Shown here in pieces: positions 9,814 through 21,994 of a stretch of DNA of 44,648 nucleotides; within the stretch, counting starts at the first letter, position 1; every line of letters starts with the position of its first letter. A model generated the notes under the pieces. It had not been told where the DNA came from. It did not search any database and worked only from the letters and a program-made list of their open reading frames with translations. The stretch is from Plantago elongata. Lineage: Eukaryota > Streptophyta > Magnoliopsida > Lamiales > Plantaginaceae. The DNA lies in assembly GCA_036897095.1 (NCBI GenBank), contig JAYMSP010000653.1, positions 1 to 44,648 on the forward strand, given 5' to 3'. Position numbers and translations under genes: made by a program.

Positions 9814-11337
9814 ATGGGACCACCTATCGGAGCAATGCCGTACTCCACTGGTGGAGAACACGACTTTCCGGCGAAGCTGACGGGACAGGTCGTTCTCTGT
9901 TCCATCATTGCAGCGTTCGGAGGTCTCATGTTCGGGTATGACATTGGGATTTCTGGAGGAGTTACATCCATGGACGATTTCCTGTTGAAGTTTTTCCCGA
10001 AAGTCTATGAAAAGAAGCATAGAGTTCGAGAAGATAACTATTGTAAGTACGACAACCAGTACCTGCAGCTCTTCACCTCGTCCCTCTACTTCGCTGCGAT
10101 GATTAGTAGCCTGGTGGCGTCCTGGTGCGTCAAGAAGTTCGGCAGGAAGCGTACGATGCAGATGGCCGCGGTTTTCTTCTTCTTTGGTGTTATTCTCAAC
10201 ACTGTAGCGGCTAATATTTACATGCTCATTCTCGGACGGATTTTTCTTGGTGCTGGCGTTGGATTTGGTAACCAGGCCGTGCCATTGTTCATTTCGGAAA
10301 TTGCTCCTGCCAGGTACAGAGGAGGGTTGAACGTTTGCTTCCAGCTGCTGATCACAGTTGGTATCCTGATAGCGAATCTTGTGAACTATGGTACGTCTAA
10401 ACTTCACCCGAACGGGTGGAGAGTGTCTCTAGGTGGAGCTGCGGTTCCAGCTCTTTTTCTAGGGATTGGCTCGGTGTTCATTTTGGAGACTCCCACTAGC
10501 CTAATTGAGCGCGGAAGGAAACACGAGGGAATGGAGGTGTTAAGGAAAATCAGAGGTGTCGAAGATGTTCAGAAGGAATTTAACGAAATAGTTCATGCCA
10601 CGGAGGTTGCCGCAACTGTCAAGAACCCTTGGAGGAACCTGTTCAGGAAGAGATCGAGCTTGCCTCCTTTGTTCTGTGGTACGATTTTTCAAGTTTTCCA
10701 GCAGTTCACAGGGATCAATGTGATCATGTTTTACGCCCCGGTCCTGTTTCAGACAATGGGGTTCCAGTCGGATGCTTCATTGATATCTTCTGTTATTACT
10801 GGCGGAATCAATGTTGTTGCTACCTTGGTTGCGGTTTTCGGTGTTGATCGTTTTGGGAGAAGAGTCTTGCTTATTGAAGCTGCAGTTCAGATGATTGTTA
10901 CTCAGGTTCTAACTGGTGTGATCTTAGCAATGTTTTTGAAGCCGACGAGTGTGATTCCCAACCCGTGGCCATACATTTTGATTTTCTTGATCTGTGCCTT
11001 TGTGGCTGGATTCGCCTGGTCATGGGGACCCTTGGGGTGGTTGATTGCAAGTGAAATTTTCCCGTTAGAATCACGTTCATCTGGATTCTCAGTTGCAGTG
11101 ATCACCAACATGATATGCACGGCTATCATAGCTCAAGCTTTCTTGACTATGTTGTGTCACATGAAGTCAGGAATCTTCTTCTTCTTCGCAGCGTGGATAG
11201 TAGTTATGGGCCTTTTCGCTTACCTTTTGCTACCAGAGACCAAGGGAATCCCGATTGATGAGATGGAGGAACGAGTTTGGAAGAAGCACTGGTTCTGGAA
11301 GCGTTTCTTCGATGGTTCAGTTTGCCCAGATGTCTGA
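9814..11337 (+). CDS. STP-type monosaccharide/H+ symporter (MFS sugar transporter), intronless
   Basis: A 507-residue plasma-membrane hexose-proton symporter of the plant STP family, importing glucose or similar monosaccharides from the cell wall. Twelve membrane helices are evident. Residues known to matter in STP10 line up almost by number: proton-site Asp43 and Arg142; sugar-site Glu162, Gln177, Gln296/Gln297, Asn302, Asn333 and Trp409; and the lid-domain disulfide pair Cys77 and Cys448. Family signatures GRR (348-350) and PETKG (474-478) are present. Length is typical (500-525). The start is the first ATG, directly before MGPPIGAMPYSTGG, a usual STP N-terminus. The reading frame is uninterrupted, whereas most STP genes I know carry introns. 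Which STP subgroup it belongs to cannot be told from sequence alone. Confidence 0.95.
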   Translation: MGPPIGAMPYSTGGEHDFPAKLTGQVVLCSIIAAFGGLMFGYDIGISGGVTSMDDFLLKFFPKVYEKKHRVREDNYCKYDNQYLQLFTSSLYFAAMISSLVASWCVKKFGRKRTMQMAAVFFFFGVILNTVAANIYMLILGRIFLGAGVGFGNQAVPLFISEIAPARYRGGLNVCFQLLITVGILIANLVNYGTSKLHPNGWRVSLGGAAVPALFLGIGSVFILETPTSLIERGRKHEGMEVLRKIRGVEDVQKEFNEIVHATEVAATVKNPWRNLFRKRSSLPPLFCGTIFQVFQQFTGINVIMFYAPVLFQTMGFQSDASLISSVITGGINVVATLVAVFGVDRFGRRVLLIEAAVQMIVTQVLTGVILAMFLKPTSVIPNPWPYILIFLICAFVAGFAWSWGPLGWLIASEIFPLESRSSGFSVAVITNMICTAIIAQAFLTMLCHMKSGIFFFFAAWIVVMGLFAYLLLPETKGIPIDEMEERVWKKHWFWKRFFDGSVCPDV

Positions 11338-12606
11338 TCATATTCATAGTTCACCAATTTGCAAATTAACTAGCAGCATTTCTTTTAGTTTTATAGGTCT
11401 TTCAGTTTGCATTCTGTTTCTTTTCTGTCTGATCAATGTATTGTGTACTTCACAATGTTTCAATGTACTTTATGCATTTTATAAACTTGTGTTTGGTTTT
11501 TGACTATTGCCTGTTACTTATCTTATTAAGTGCTGAGATTGGCGAAATTGGCAGAAAGTCGTCGTCTGCAGTGAACTGTTCATCGTTCTTGTAACCCAAA
11601 TCAGTAATAACACTATTGAATCTGCTGGGACTAGTTCATTTCGTATCAAGGAAGGTCGAACAGCCAATGGGATCCAATGATCTTCGCAGGAGGTATTAGG
11701 ATACAAACCAAACCAAGAACAATATTTTAGTTTAGACTTTAGACAAGGTGCCTCCTCTTAGCAGATAAAGGTCCTGTACTTCTGTGCATTTGGCCTGTAC
11801 AGATTGTTTTTATATAGTTCTGCTCTGTCCTGTACACATTTTGTATTCTGTTTTAGATTGCATGATTGTTCTGATAATCTGCAAACAGTCAGCTGGTGCC
11901 AAGTCTTGCAGAATCCTAAGCTCAAATTCAAACGAAATCTTCTAGGCAGGCGAAAAATCATAGTGATCTGATCCCTCAAATTTGTTCTTTTTACGCAGGT
12001 GTGTCCATTAAAGCATGCGGATTAACTTCAAACTCGTTACTAAATGACTTTAAAGTTTGTATGTATATGATTTGCCCTTTAAAACTACGGCGGCAATACA
12101 TTTGATAGTGCGCCGCGTAGGCAATCCCCTCGGGTACGTTCTAAAGAGGATAAGGTATATACTCATTTCCCTCTAAGATTCTACTTTTGAAACTTCTAGA
12201 CTACAAAGACTTGTATTAACCAGCCACAACTTAATTGCCACAAATAGCTTGTTAACCACTTTACACGGTTAGCAAATCAACAGTATGCAAAGTGAAATTG
12301 GATGGTTTAAATTGTAGCACAGATTCAAGGCTCATAAGTCATAAACATCTCAAGACCATTGAACAAAAACACAGGATTTTTTTCACAGAAGCTTCCTGTC
12401 AGAAGGGAAAATCTCCCTTGACATTTTTACAATGCAGATGTGATAATAAGTTGTATTCTCAGATTCAAAAAGAGATTGAATAGTTCCAAGGCACAAGGCT
12501 GCGTCTCAGTAAACCGGACTAGCCTTGTGCAAATTCCAATTACTTCAACAAAGGGAGAGGGATTGATAAGAGGAATTGATAAGAACGTGAATTCAATCAG
12601 GTTGCG
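11338..12606. other. Intergenic: 3' flank of the transporter and upstream of the kinase
   Basis: The first 170 bases look like a 3' untranslated region (T-rich, with TGTATTGTGTACTTC and TATAAACTTG stretches). The remainder has short chance frames on both strands, no splice-compatible coding run, and no repeat I recognise. The final 60 bases before the ATG at 12607 (GAGAGGGATTGATAAGAGG) are purine-rich, as in many plant leaders. Confidence 0.4.
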
Positions 12607-15600
12607 ATGAATCAAAGAGGGCATGGAGATAAGAAGCAAAAGCCGGTCGTGGTTGCAATAGACAAAGACAAAGGGAGCCAAGCTGCGTTAAAATGGGCTG
12701 TGGATAATCTCCTTTACAAAGGCAGCAGCGTTGTTCTCCTCCATGTCAAGCTGAAGCCTTCATCAGGCCCTGCATTGGGTATTCTTCTCTTCTTGAATCT
12801 GCATTAAATGATCATTTACACAAACAAGTGGATGATCCGAAAACATATATGGCTAATTTTCTTTGCATGTTCTCAATGATATTGGAAGATTTTTTCTTAG
12901 ATGCATGAAAAGTTGCCTTTTTCTGATCATCTATGTTTTCGAAGAACTTGCATCAAATATTCTACACTGCTCAGGTTTCATGATGAAGACATAGTATGCA
13001 CATTATCTATTCTGATGACAGTCGTAAATCATTGTGAGCCAATGGCAATTGTAGGAAAATTTCTTGAGGTCTCATAATAGTATCACCGGATCTTCTTCTT
13101 TACGTACTGAATGATGTTATGGTGCTCTCTGTCTCTCAGGCACCGAAGATGCTAAAGTGATTCCTATAGATAGCCAAACCAAGGAGCTATTCCTTCCCTT
13201 CCGTTGCTTCTGCACACGCAAGGATGTAAGATATTATGATCTGTCTTTTAAATCATCACCTACCAAATGCAACCACCTTCACAGACACAAGAAACTCAGC
13301 AATAGTTAATAAGGAGGAAAAACAGAAAGCAAAGGATATAATTATAACTACATATTCATTCTCAATCTTCACTTTTCAAAGGTAACCAATACATTGATAA
13401 CTTCAAACAATTGCTACAGATTCAAGTAACCGAAGTCCTCGTGGAAGATGCAGACTTAGCGAAAGGCATTTGTGACTATGTCAGGAATAACGTGAGTGAG
13501 AACTTGGTGATTGGTGCCACAATGAAGAGCGGCTATGTCAGGTAATACATTTCTATTGAAACTCTTCACCATTTCCACAATGAAGAGCGGCTATTTCAAG
13601 AAAAAAGAAATGACTGCTTACCTGTTTATTACAACAGTCGATTCAAGGGTGTTGACAATGCAGCCAGCATCTCTAAAGGGGCACCGCAATTTTGCACCGT
13701 TCATGTAGTTGCAAAAGGGAAATTATCATCCACCAGACCTGCATCTCTTTCAGCTCCAAGTGAAGCTCCCATGCAAAACTCAATTAGCTCCCCTCAAGCT
13801 CGAAATAATCCACGCTTCGCGCAAGTGAACACAAATAGAGGTGTTTTTCTGGTGAAATATTCTTGCATTCTCATATTTGGCACTGTCCAATTGTACATAA
13901 ACGCATTGTACCAGGTTCATAAAAAGTGCCTACAGTACAATACTTTAGTACAGTTAGGGCAGGCTCAAGGGGAACACAATACATTCTTCTTAGGCTAAAT
14001 CCCTTTACGTCTAGTGAATCATTTCTTGTTCAACATGTATACTAGCAGGAAAATATTTATAACGTGCGTATTGCAGTTCAAAAATAACTTCAAACCCAGC
14101 AGTGCGTAAAGCATCCTCCTTCTAGGATAAATTCCGAATAAGCATAAATTAAAGAGAAGATAACATTCCAGTAATTGGTTGATTCTACCATCTTGTAGTT
14201 ACATCCTGTCATTGAGTTTTACCCAACTGAGGTGATTGAATTTTCCATGTCAGGTTCTATTGTTGAAAGGCCTACCAATGCTATTATTGAAAGACCTGTT
14301 AATGCTATTATTGAAAGGCCCTCTTTTGGAGCCAAATCCAGCACAATGGACGACTCAGACGCAATCAAGTAAGACCCAGTACATATTGAAATGTTTAAGG
14401 CAATACTAACATGAACTGCAAATCAAAAGAGACACTAAACAATAGATAGGAATTGTAACATGGTACATTCCTTGCGCTGGAAAAAAATGTATATTATAAC
14501 TAATAAATACGCACCTATGTATGCAGGTCACCATTTACCAGAATATCAAATTCGACCAGATCATATGGTGATGTACCGATGCATGATTCTGACATATCAT
14601 TTGTGAGTTCGAGCAGACCAAACAACGATAGAATGATTCCATTGCCCATGTTAGAGTATGATATGGGGAATCGTCTGTCAACTGGTTCTTCAGTCACAGA
14701 CGGCAGATTGAGTCTTGGGTCCCAAATCTCTACTGCCAGATCCTCATCTGATGGTAGCTTTGGGATGTTCTCATCCAGCTCCCTAGAAGGTCCAAACAGT
14801 ATATGGTCAGGATCGCAAAACATGGTACGCACATAAAGTTCCATTTCTTGCGTCCAGGTTAGCTACATGATTTCTCAACATTGCTTTTCAGGTGATCCAC
14901 AAAATGATTCCTGCCCCAATTTTTTAAACACAGTTTTTCCTTATACGCATCGCATTTACAAATTACAACTCGTAGTGTCACTTATGATTCTGGCTCGATA
15001 TTATTCTGCATCATCCATTAGAATATCCACACTAAGAGAAATATATAAAACTGACTGGAGTTAAATTAATGATACTAACTTCATTTATTTCCCGAGTACA
15101 GGAAGACGTTGAAGCAGAGATGCGAAGGCTTAGGGAAGAGCTTAAACAGACGATAGATATGTACAGCACAGCCTGCAAGGAAGCTCTCTCAGCAAAGCAG
15201 AAAGTACTGCTTTATATTTCTACGGTTTTAGTCTTATTGCTAAAATAGACAATTACTTCTAAACAAATTAGTTCCTGAACTATCTTACATGCCACGAAAC
15301 TAGTCGAAACTAAAACAAAACAAAATTCTTTATACCAAAAAAGAAAGAGCATCAGCTAATTTAAAATTTTGTAGGCAATGGAGCTCCACCGCTGGAAAGT
15401 GGAAGAGCAGCAAAAGCTTGATGAGGCACGGCATGCTGAGGAGGCAGCATTAGCAATGGCGGAGAGAGAGAAAGAGAGATGCAGAGCAGCTATTCAGAAA
15501 GCGGAAGCGGCTCAGAGAATAGCCGAGCTTGAGGCACAGAGAAGGATGAATGCTGAAATGAAAGCTCGGGTAGAATCAGAGGAGAAGAATAAAGTCCTGG

Positions 15601-16806
15601 ATAAGCTGGCACAAAATGATTGTCGATACCGCAGATATTCACTGGAGGAAATTGAAATTGCTACAGAAAACTTCTCAGCATCTCGTAAAATTGGAGAAGG
15701 TGGATATGGACCAGTTTACAGGGGCTACCTAGATCATACACAAGTTGCAATAAAGATTCTTCGTCCAGACGCAGCCCAAGGAAGATCACAATTTCAGCAA
15801 GAGGTACGAATTACCTGTAGGAGGGTGGGCAGTAGTTTTCCACATTTCAAATAATAATTATTTCCAATACCATGATGCAGATTGAAGTTCTGAGTTGTAT
15901 TCGACATCCCAACATGGTTCTCCTGCTTGGTGCATGCCCAGATCATGGTTGCCTAGTCTATGAATACATGGCTAACGGAAGCTTGGAAGACCTTCTCTTT
16001 CGACCAGGAAACAGTGTGCTCCCTTGGCAAATCCGGTTCCGAATAGCTGCAGAAATCAGCACTGGACTTCTTTTCCTTCACCAAAGCAAGCCAGAACCAC
16101 TGGTACACCGAGACCTGAAACCAGGAAACATATTACTCGATCGCAACTTAGTGTGCAAGATCAGTGATGTTGGCTTGGCCAGGCTTGTCCCTCCTTCAGT
16201 TGCCGACAGTGTTACTCAATATCACATGACATCAGCAGCGGGAACATTCTGCTATATAGATCCTGAATATCAGCAAACCGGCATGCTTGGTGTGAAGTCA
16301 GACGTTTATTCTCTTGGAGTCATGCTTCTTCAGATAATAACTGCCAAGCCACCAATGGGTTTGACTCATTACGTTGAAAGGTCTATCGAGAAAGGGAATT
16401 TCGCAGATATGCTTGACCCTGCAGTACCCGACTGGCCAGTAGAACATGCCAAGACTTATGCCAAACTTGCCCTTAGGTGCACAGAGTTGAGGCGTAAAGA
16501 TAGACCAGATCTTAGTGAGGTGTTACGTGAGCTGGAGAGATTGCGAGACTTTGCTGAAGAATCAATGCCCGACTTTTCAATCAACAACAATGCTGGTTCA
16601 GGAAACTTCTCCGAGTATTCTCGATCAATAGTGAGTTATAAGTCATAACCACTCAATAATATCTTCGCAAAACATGAAACACCAGATGGAATTTCTTGAT
16701 TTTGACATCACTCACTCTCACAGAATACATAATTAACCTCTTATTTTTCCAGATGACCGAAGCTCAGAGGGTAACTGGATACACAACTGGACAATCAACC
16801 AGATGA
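12607..16806 (+). CDS. USP-domain receptor-like cytoplasmic kinase (PUB35/52-like, without U-box)
   Basis: Ten exons: 12607-12778, 13140-13225, 13420-13541, 13638-13840, 14254-14368, 14527-14824, 15102-15203, 15375-15803, 15881-16630 and 16753-16806. They join in frame to 776 residues. The N-terminus is a universal stress protein (USP) domain (about 12-160: VVVAIDKDKGSQAALKWAVD, then FLPFRCFCTRKD). A Ser-rich linker follows, then an Ala/Glu/Arg coiled coil (about 335-450), then a Ser/Thr kinase domain (about 470-740). The kinase has the glycine loop IGEGGYG (472-478), Lys493, HRDLKPGN (Asp587) and DVG at 605-607, the usual variant in this family. Relatives often end in a U-box E3 ligase domain, which is absent here. 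If the last intron is retained, translation stops at 16648 instead. Substrates are unknown. Confidence 0.9.
14262..14333 (+). repeat. Three in-frame 24-bp repeats in exon 5 of the USP-kinase
   Basis: Three successive 24-base units encode IVERPTNA, IIERPVNA and IIERPSFG in the linker between the USP domain and the coiled coil. The units differ by a few bases each, so the duplication is not very recent. Since 24 is a multiple of three, gain or loss of units leaves the kinase frame intact. Confidence 0.8.
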
Positions 16807-18173
16807 TAGTCCAACAAATACTACTAACATTCAAGATGCACTAAATGTTTGTATTAAGAAATAAAACAAAATGCCAACATGGTGGATGGTGTCTTTTTTC
16901 TCCATAGGCACACTTAGAGAGTGATTTTCTTACATCTAATCTTGAACATAAGGCAGTTTGTAAGCAGATACAAACCAAAGTATCATCGACAGCTAATGAA
17001 CTATTTGTTTAAGTTCCCTGGTACAACTAATTCAAATGGCTTTCTTTTCTTCTTCTTTTGGTTTCAATATCATACAAAGCAATCAATTCTAGTGACAAAC
17101 TACTACTCATCATTTCATTCCCCGTGCGAGTCCGGTCCTGGAATATTGAGGCCCGTGCGAATTTTAAAAAATGGGCACGGAGGTATAATACGATAGAAAT
17201 AAAAAAGGATACTTTTCATATATAATAAAACAACATTTCCATTAGTCCATCATTGTCTAAAAAGAAGAAACACCTGCAACTGTACAAGCAGCATTGCATT
17301 TTCATCAATGCCTCCACTTTTAAATCGTGTCTTTTCGCTCCTTGGCATCGAACAATTGAAGGAATTACATGACCTGAATGATTGGCAATGGTTCAAGTTT
17401 GGCATTAGGAGTGGGCGTTTTCTTGTGATTATGGTCTTGGTGATTGAAATGGTGGAATTTGTTCAGTTCTCCATTACCAGGCAAATTACATATATGTAAC
17501 GATCCGATTAGATGTTCAAATTAAGTTCTGGTCTCTCAGTTTTGATATGTTACACTGACAAGATAAATCATCTTTTTCTATTTTTTTTTCCTCTCGCTCT
17601 CTTTCTCCATTACACATTTGAATTACAACCCGAAAAATAATGTTATAGTCACATTGAATTTTAAAATGAATAAAATTACAATTGAACCCATCCCGAATCA
17701 ATTAGATGTAGCAAACAAGAGTGACCTGCAATATTGTTCGATGATTTGTAGCCACAATGTATATGAAAAAGTTATAGAACTCGGTATTTATTTATAATTT
17801 GTGTATATAATAGATTGAAACTAAAATTGTATACATATCATTCTAAAAATATATTATTTGAAACTAAATAAGCTATATTTATAATAATTTATATGATGTT
17901 TGTTCTGGTATTTACCAATACAATATTTTATAAAAGTTTCGCAATATTTATATAAACCAAATCGAAATTGATGGGCCAGAAGTACAACTAAAAATAATAA
18001 ATACCACCCAAACGGAATTTAAGAAAATCGAAGGACCAAATCCTAAACACAGCCTCATTCCGCCTTAAACAACACGAAACTCAGTTTTTATACCTTGAGC
18101 TCGAACTTTTCCCCAAATTCTCCCAAATCAATCGTACTTCAATTTCCTTCAATCCATCTCTCTACAATCAACA
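16807..18173. other. Intergenic region between kinase and PBA1
   Basis: The kinase 3' flank (to about 16,920) is followed by AT-rich DNA. Chance frames at 16,921-17,196 and 17,308-17,499 show no family likeness and no splice support. CCCGTGCGA occurs twice (about 17,120 and 17,152) with GGGCACGG close by, perhaps a transposon remnant. From 18,060 the DNA becomes the CT-rich leader of PBA1 (CATCTCTCTACAATCAACA just before the ATG). Confidence 0.35.
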
Positions 18174-21100
18174 ATGGACGTGACTTCAGCTGATCTCAAT
18201 GCCCCTCACTCGATGGGTACCACCATCATCGGTGTCACCTACAACGGCGGTGTTATTCTCGGCGCCGATTCTCGCACAAGCACCGGTAACCAAACCGATC
18301 TCTCTCATCCTTTTTTATTTTATTTTTTTGGTTATTCTGCAACAAGCAGTGTATTCATAGTTAGATATAGCTCAGTAATGTTGTTGATTACTGATTTCTG
18401 AATGAGTCGAAACTTGCAGGAGTGTATGTGGCAAATAGGGCGTCGGATAAGATTACTCAGCTCACCGATAATGTCTACGTCTGCCGTTCCGGTTCGGTAA
18501 GGATGTGACCTAATTGCGTCTGCTGTTTGTAGTTTTGTTTTGATTAGTAGGGTTTTATGCTTGTTGTTTGTCTAGTGAAGGATGTAGGTCGTGATAATGT
18601 GATCAGTAGTAGGCTGTTTAGTTTTTAATTAGTTTGGAAGGAAAATCAGAACCAGCCATAATGGCACGCGTACACGTTACACTGTTATTATGAGCTGTGT
18701 GAATCGTATACGGTGTGATTTTTGTGTATTTATGTTGATTTGTGTTACCGGCTCTTTTTGGATTTGAATGATTAGTGATGAAGGTAGAGGTTGATGAAGT
18801 AACAAAAGTTCAGATTAGCTGCATGAATTTAATTTTTTCTTGGACTTCCGGTAACATGTTGGAAACGTTTTGGGGTTTCTTGCGTGTCTCAATTTAATTT
18901 AATTACATGTCCACTAGAGTGAGGCTTTCCGATGGAAGCCTTTTCCTTATTACTGTGATGTATAGAGATTTGAAATGTCGGATCATCAGTTGTTCTAGAA
19001 TAACCTGCGCTTTCTTTAACTGTACTATGCTACACCATGTCATTTGTTTGATCCGTTTAGTTTAGTTTATTTGATGACATGTATGTATATGTAATGCCGC
19101 TTTTGAATACGTTTCAACTATTTAATATTGCCTGTGTTGCTAACTGTCTTATACTGACGATAAGTACATATCTAAATTCAATCACTTACATGGATACATT
19201 CTTTGATACAGGCAGCAGATTCGCAAATTGTTTCAGATTATGTGCGCTACTTTCTCCATCAACACACGTGAGTCTGCAGATTGATACTGTCATTCATAAT
19301 GCTGTATTGCTACGTTTTGTCTTTAATCATTAGTAATCTGATGAAATACTGTATACTCCTTTTTCCAACATAATTTGAAAAATTACCTTCCTTGGCTTGG
19401 GTACTCTCCCTCCTTTAGTGTCTGGAAGTGAGCCCACCCGGTTCTGGAGGACGAATAAACCTCACTATGAATACTATTGGTCTATTGCTGATAGATGTGT
19501 TCCAGCAGTGGATCTCTTTGGAGACTTAATACTACGTTCTAAAACCTGTTATTAACAAGCTCTTATCCTATATTTTGTGGTGCAGGATACAGCTTGGCCA
19601 GCCATCAACAGTAAAGGTTGCTGCAAATCTTTGCAGGCTACTGTCTTACAATAACAAGGTTTGTCACTGTTTCTTTCTTGTCAGTTGTGAATCTGTGTGA
19701 ATTCAGCAATTTGGCAGCTGCAACGAGCAACCACTATTAGTGTCAGCTCAACACATTATTATCACACATTACTAGTATAGAGCATTTATAGTAAGGATGA
19801 TACAATGTTTTATGCTGTTGAATGAAAAGCATGGGAAAGAATCGGAGTAGGGGTGTATTCGAAGCGAACGAACCGAACAATTAGCTTAGCGAACGTTTCG
19901 TTCGATAAGTCATTCGTTCGGTTCATGTTCGTGTTCGATGAACATCTTAAGTTTTTAATCGTGTTCGGTTCGATAATATTTTAGCAAGTTCGTGTTCGTT
20001 CGTTAATGTTCGTCAAAGACATAAAATTAATTATAATATAATAAAAATACAAAAACTTCACATTAATTGTCATAAAATAATAATAAACTAAAAAATTATA
20101 ATATCATTTCATAAATATTGTACTCCACCTATTATGTATTGGATATATTAATTATATAAATATAATTACTACTTGGATATATAATATTAATATATAGTGT
20201 AATTTTATTAAATATTTAATTTGTTCGCGAACCGTTCGTGAACTACCGAACAATAATAAATATGTTCGTGTTCGGTTCGTTATCTACACGAACATGTTCG
20301 CGAACTGTTCGGTTTGGTCAAACTCGAACACGAACCGAGCGTTGTCCGATTTTTTTCACAAACTTTTCACGAACGTTCTGTTCATTTACACCCCTAAATC
20401 GGAGTATTATATGTTCATGTGAAGCAGAACATATTTCCGGCTGAATCTATCTGCTAGAGTTAATTTCAATATTTACTGAATGAAGTACACAAACTGCTAC
20501 GTGCAACTAATCGTATCTGTTGATTCTGCAGAATATGCTCCAAACTGGCCTGATTGTTGGTGGATGGGATAAGTATGAAGGGGGTAAAATTTATGGAATA
20601 CCTTTGGGAGGAACAATTCTAGAACAGCCTTTTGCCATTGGAGGTTTGTTATTCTACTTTAGCTTGCCATAGTTAGTTACTTAGTTCTAGATGGTCGTAG
20701 TTTTGTTCTTATGAGACAAATCAGGTGACAAATGATATATGATGGTTTTCACTTGATGTCAGGATCTGGCTCCTCTTATCTGTATGGTTTCTTTGATCAA
20801 GTATGGAAGGAAGGGATGACCCAAGAGGAAGCTGAGGTATGTTTTACAACACATGAATTATTGTCTAATTAACTATTATACTAAATAATGGTGGTATGCG
20901 TGTTTCTGAGCGGCGGCGAGTGAGGTGCTCTGCTCGACAGTGACTCATATCACAGTTCAGTGACTTATGTCATACTAATTTTGCATTCGCATCCTCGACA
21001 TGCTCTTTTTCATCACCTGTTTATACTCGAGATGATCTTATCCTCATTCACTTCCAGCTACACTCTGCCTACAAAACTTTATTGATTTCCTTTCATTTGC

Positions 21101-21994
21101 TACCGACTGCTGAGCTCTTATGACATACATTTTTCATTAGACATCTTACTAGTCGAGCATGTTTCCCAAAATCTTCGAAACTAGAAAGTCTTTGAATCCC
21201 AATTTTCTGCAACTCATTTTTCACAAGGCTACAAATTATGATTCTCATCATATAAAATCACTTATTCTAAAATCTTTGCTGAATCCATTTATGTGATGTT
21301 TGACTTTTTCGACAGAAACTTGTTGTCAAGGCAGTTTCTCTTGCTATGGCTAGGGATGGTGCCAGTGGTGGTGTTGTTCGGACAGTGACCGTGAGTTCCT
21401 TGTCACTACAACCTATATTGCTTCCTTCACATTTATAATATCACTGTCTTAACTCTTCACTAGGTAGTTTTTTGTCAAATACTCTCGTCGTGCTTGTGAA
21501 TTTTCATACTTCATCCTTCTGTTGCTGTACTCTTCAGTCTTCAGTACAACCATGCATCACCCAGTTGAATAATTTGTTACTCAATGGTCCTCGAAGTTCA
21601 TCAAAAGCCTTTTTTTATTGCTCTTGTCCCTTTTTCTCAAACAGATTTTTGGAACCTATTTAATTGCAAAGACTGCTAGAAACACAAGCTCTGCTTAAAA
21701 TTCATGAATTAAATTATTGCCTTGTAAGGTTTCTTGATGTAAAATTTCAGTAGCTTTATCATAATTTACACTATACAGTTGGAGAGAAGGTCTATCTCAG
21801 TTTCATTTTTCAATGGCTAAATTATTTGATTTAACTGTAAATTATGTGCTTATTTATTGCAGATAAATGAAAGTGGTGTCAGCAGGAAGTTCTATCCAGG
21901 TGATACCCTCCCACTCTGGCATGAGGAGCTGGAATCCCATGATTCATACTTGGATATCTTAGCAAATGCCAGTCCTGAACCAATGATCTCCTAA
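18174..21994 (+). CDS. PBA1: 20S proteasome subunit beta type-6 (beta-1, caspase-like activity)
   Basis: Eight exons: 18174-18285, 18420-18496, 19212-19267, 19586-19658, 20532-20643, 20763-20836, 21316-21390 and 21863-21994. They give 236 residues. This is the beta-1 catalytic subunit of the 20S proteasome core, cleaving after acidic residues in the ubiquitin-proteasome pathway. A 15-residue propeptide ends in Gly15; autocleavage would expose catalytic Thr16 (start [11 protein letters not shown]). In mature numbering Asp17, Arg19 and Lys33 are present (GADSRTS; ASDKIT). Other near-invariant blocks are [30 protein letters not shown] and [12 protein letters not shown]. The C-terminus (SPEPMIS) resembles the Arabidopsis end. 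Introns are ordinary except intron 4, which carries a transposon. The gene is complete with no broken residues. Confidence 0.97.
19848..20396. mobile_element. hAT-type MITE in PBA1 intron 4, with 8-bp target-site duplication
   Basis: The 549-bp insert starts TAGGGGTGTA and ends TACACCCCTA, a perfect 10-base terminal inverted repeat of the T/CAGGG type found in hAT elements. It is flanked by identical octamers AATCGGAG (19840-19847 and 20397-20404); an 8-bp duplication is the hAT hallmark. Both ends are dense in GAAC/GTTC words (CGAACGAACCGAACA on the left, GTTCGTGTTCGGTTCG on the right), making long imperfect inverted arms around an AT-rich core (about 20,020-20,220). There is no coding frame, so it is non-autonomous. 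It lies wholly within the intron and leaves both splice sites untouched. Confidence 0.88.

Noticed and set aside
9808..10407. 199-codon minus-strand frame
   Set aside because: Antisense to the sugar transporter coding region; codon composition reflects the complementary strand.
17308..17499. 63-codon plus-strand frame between the kinase and PBA1
   Set aside because: No recognisable motif, no splice partner and AT-rich surroundings.
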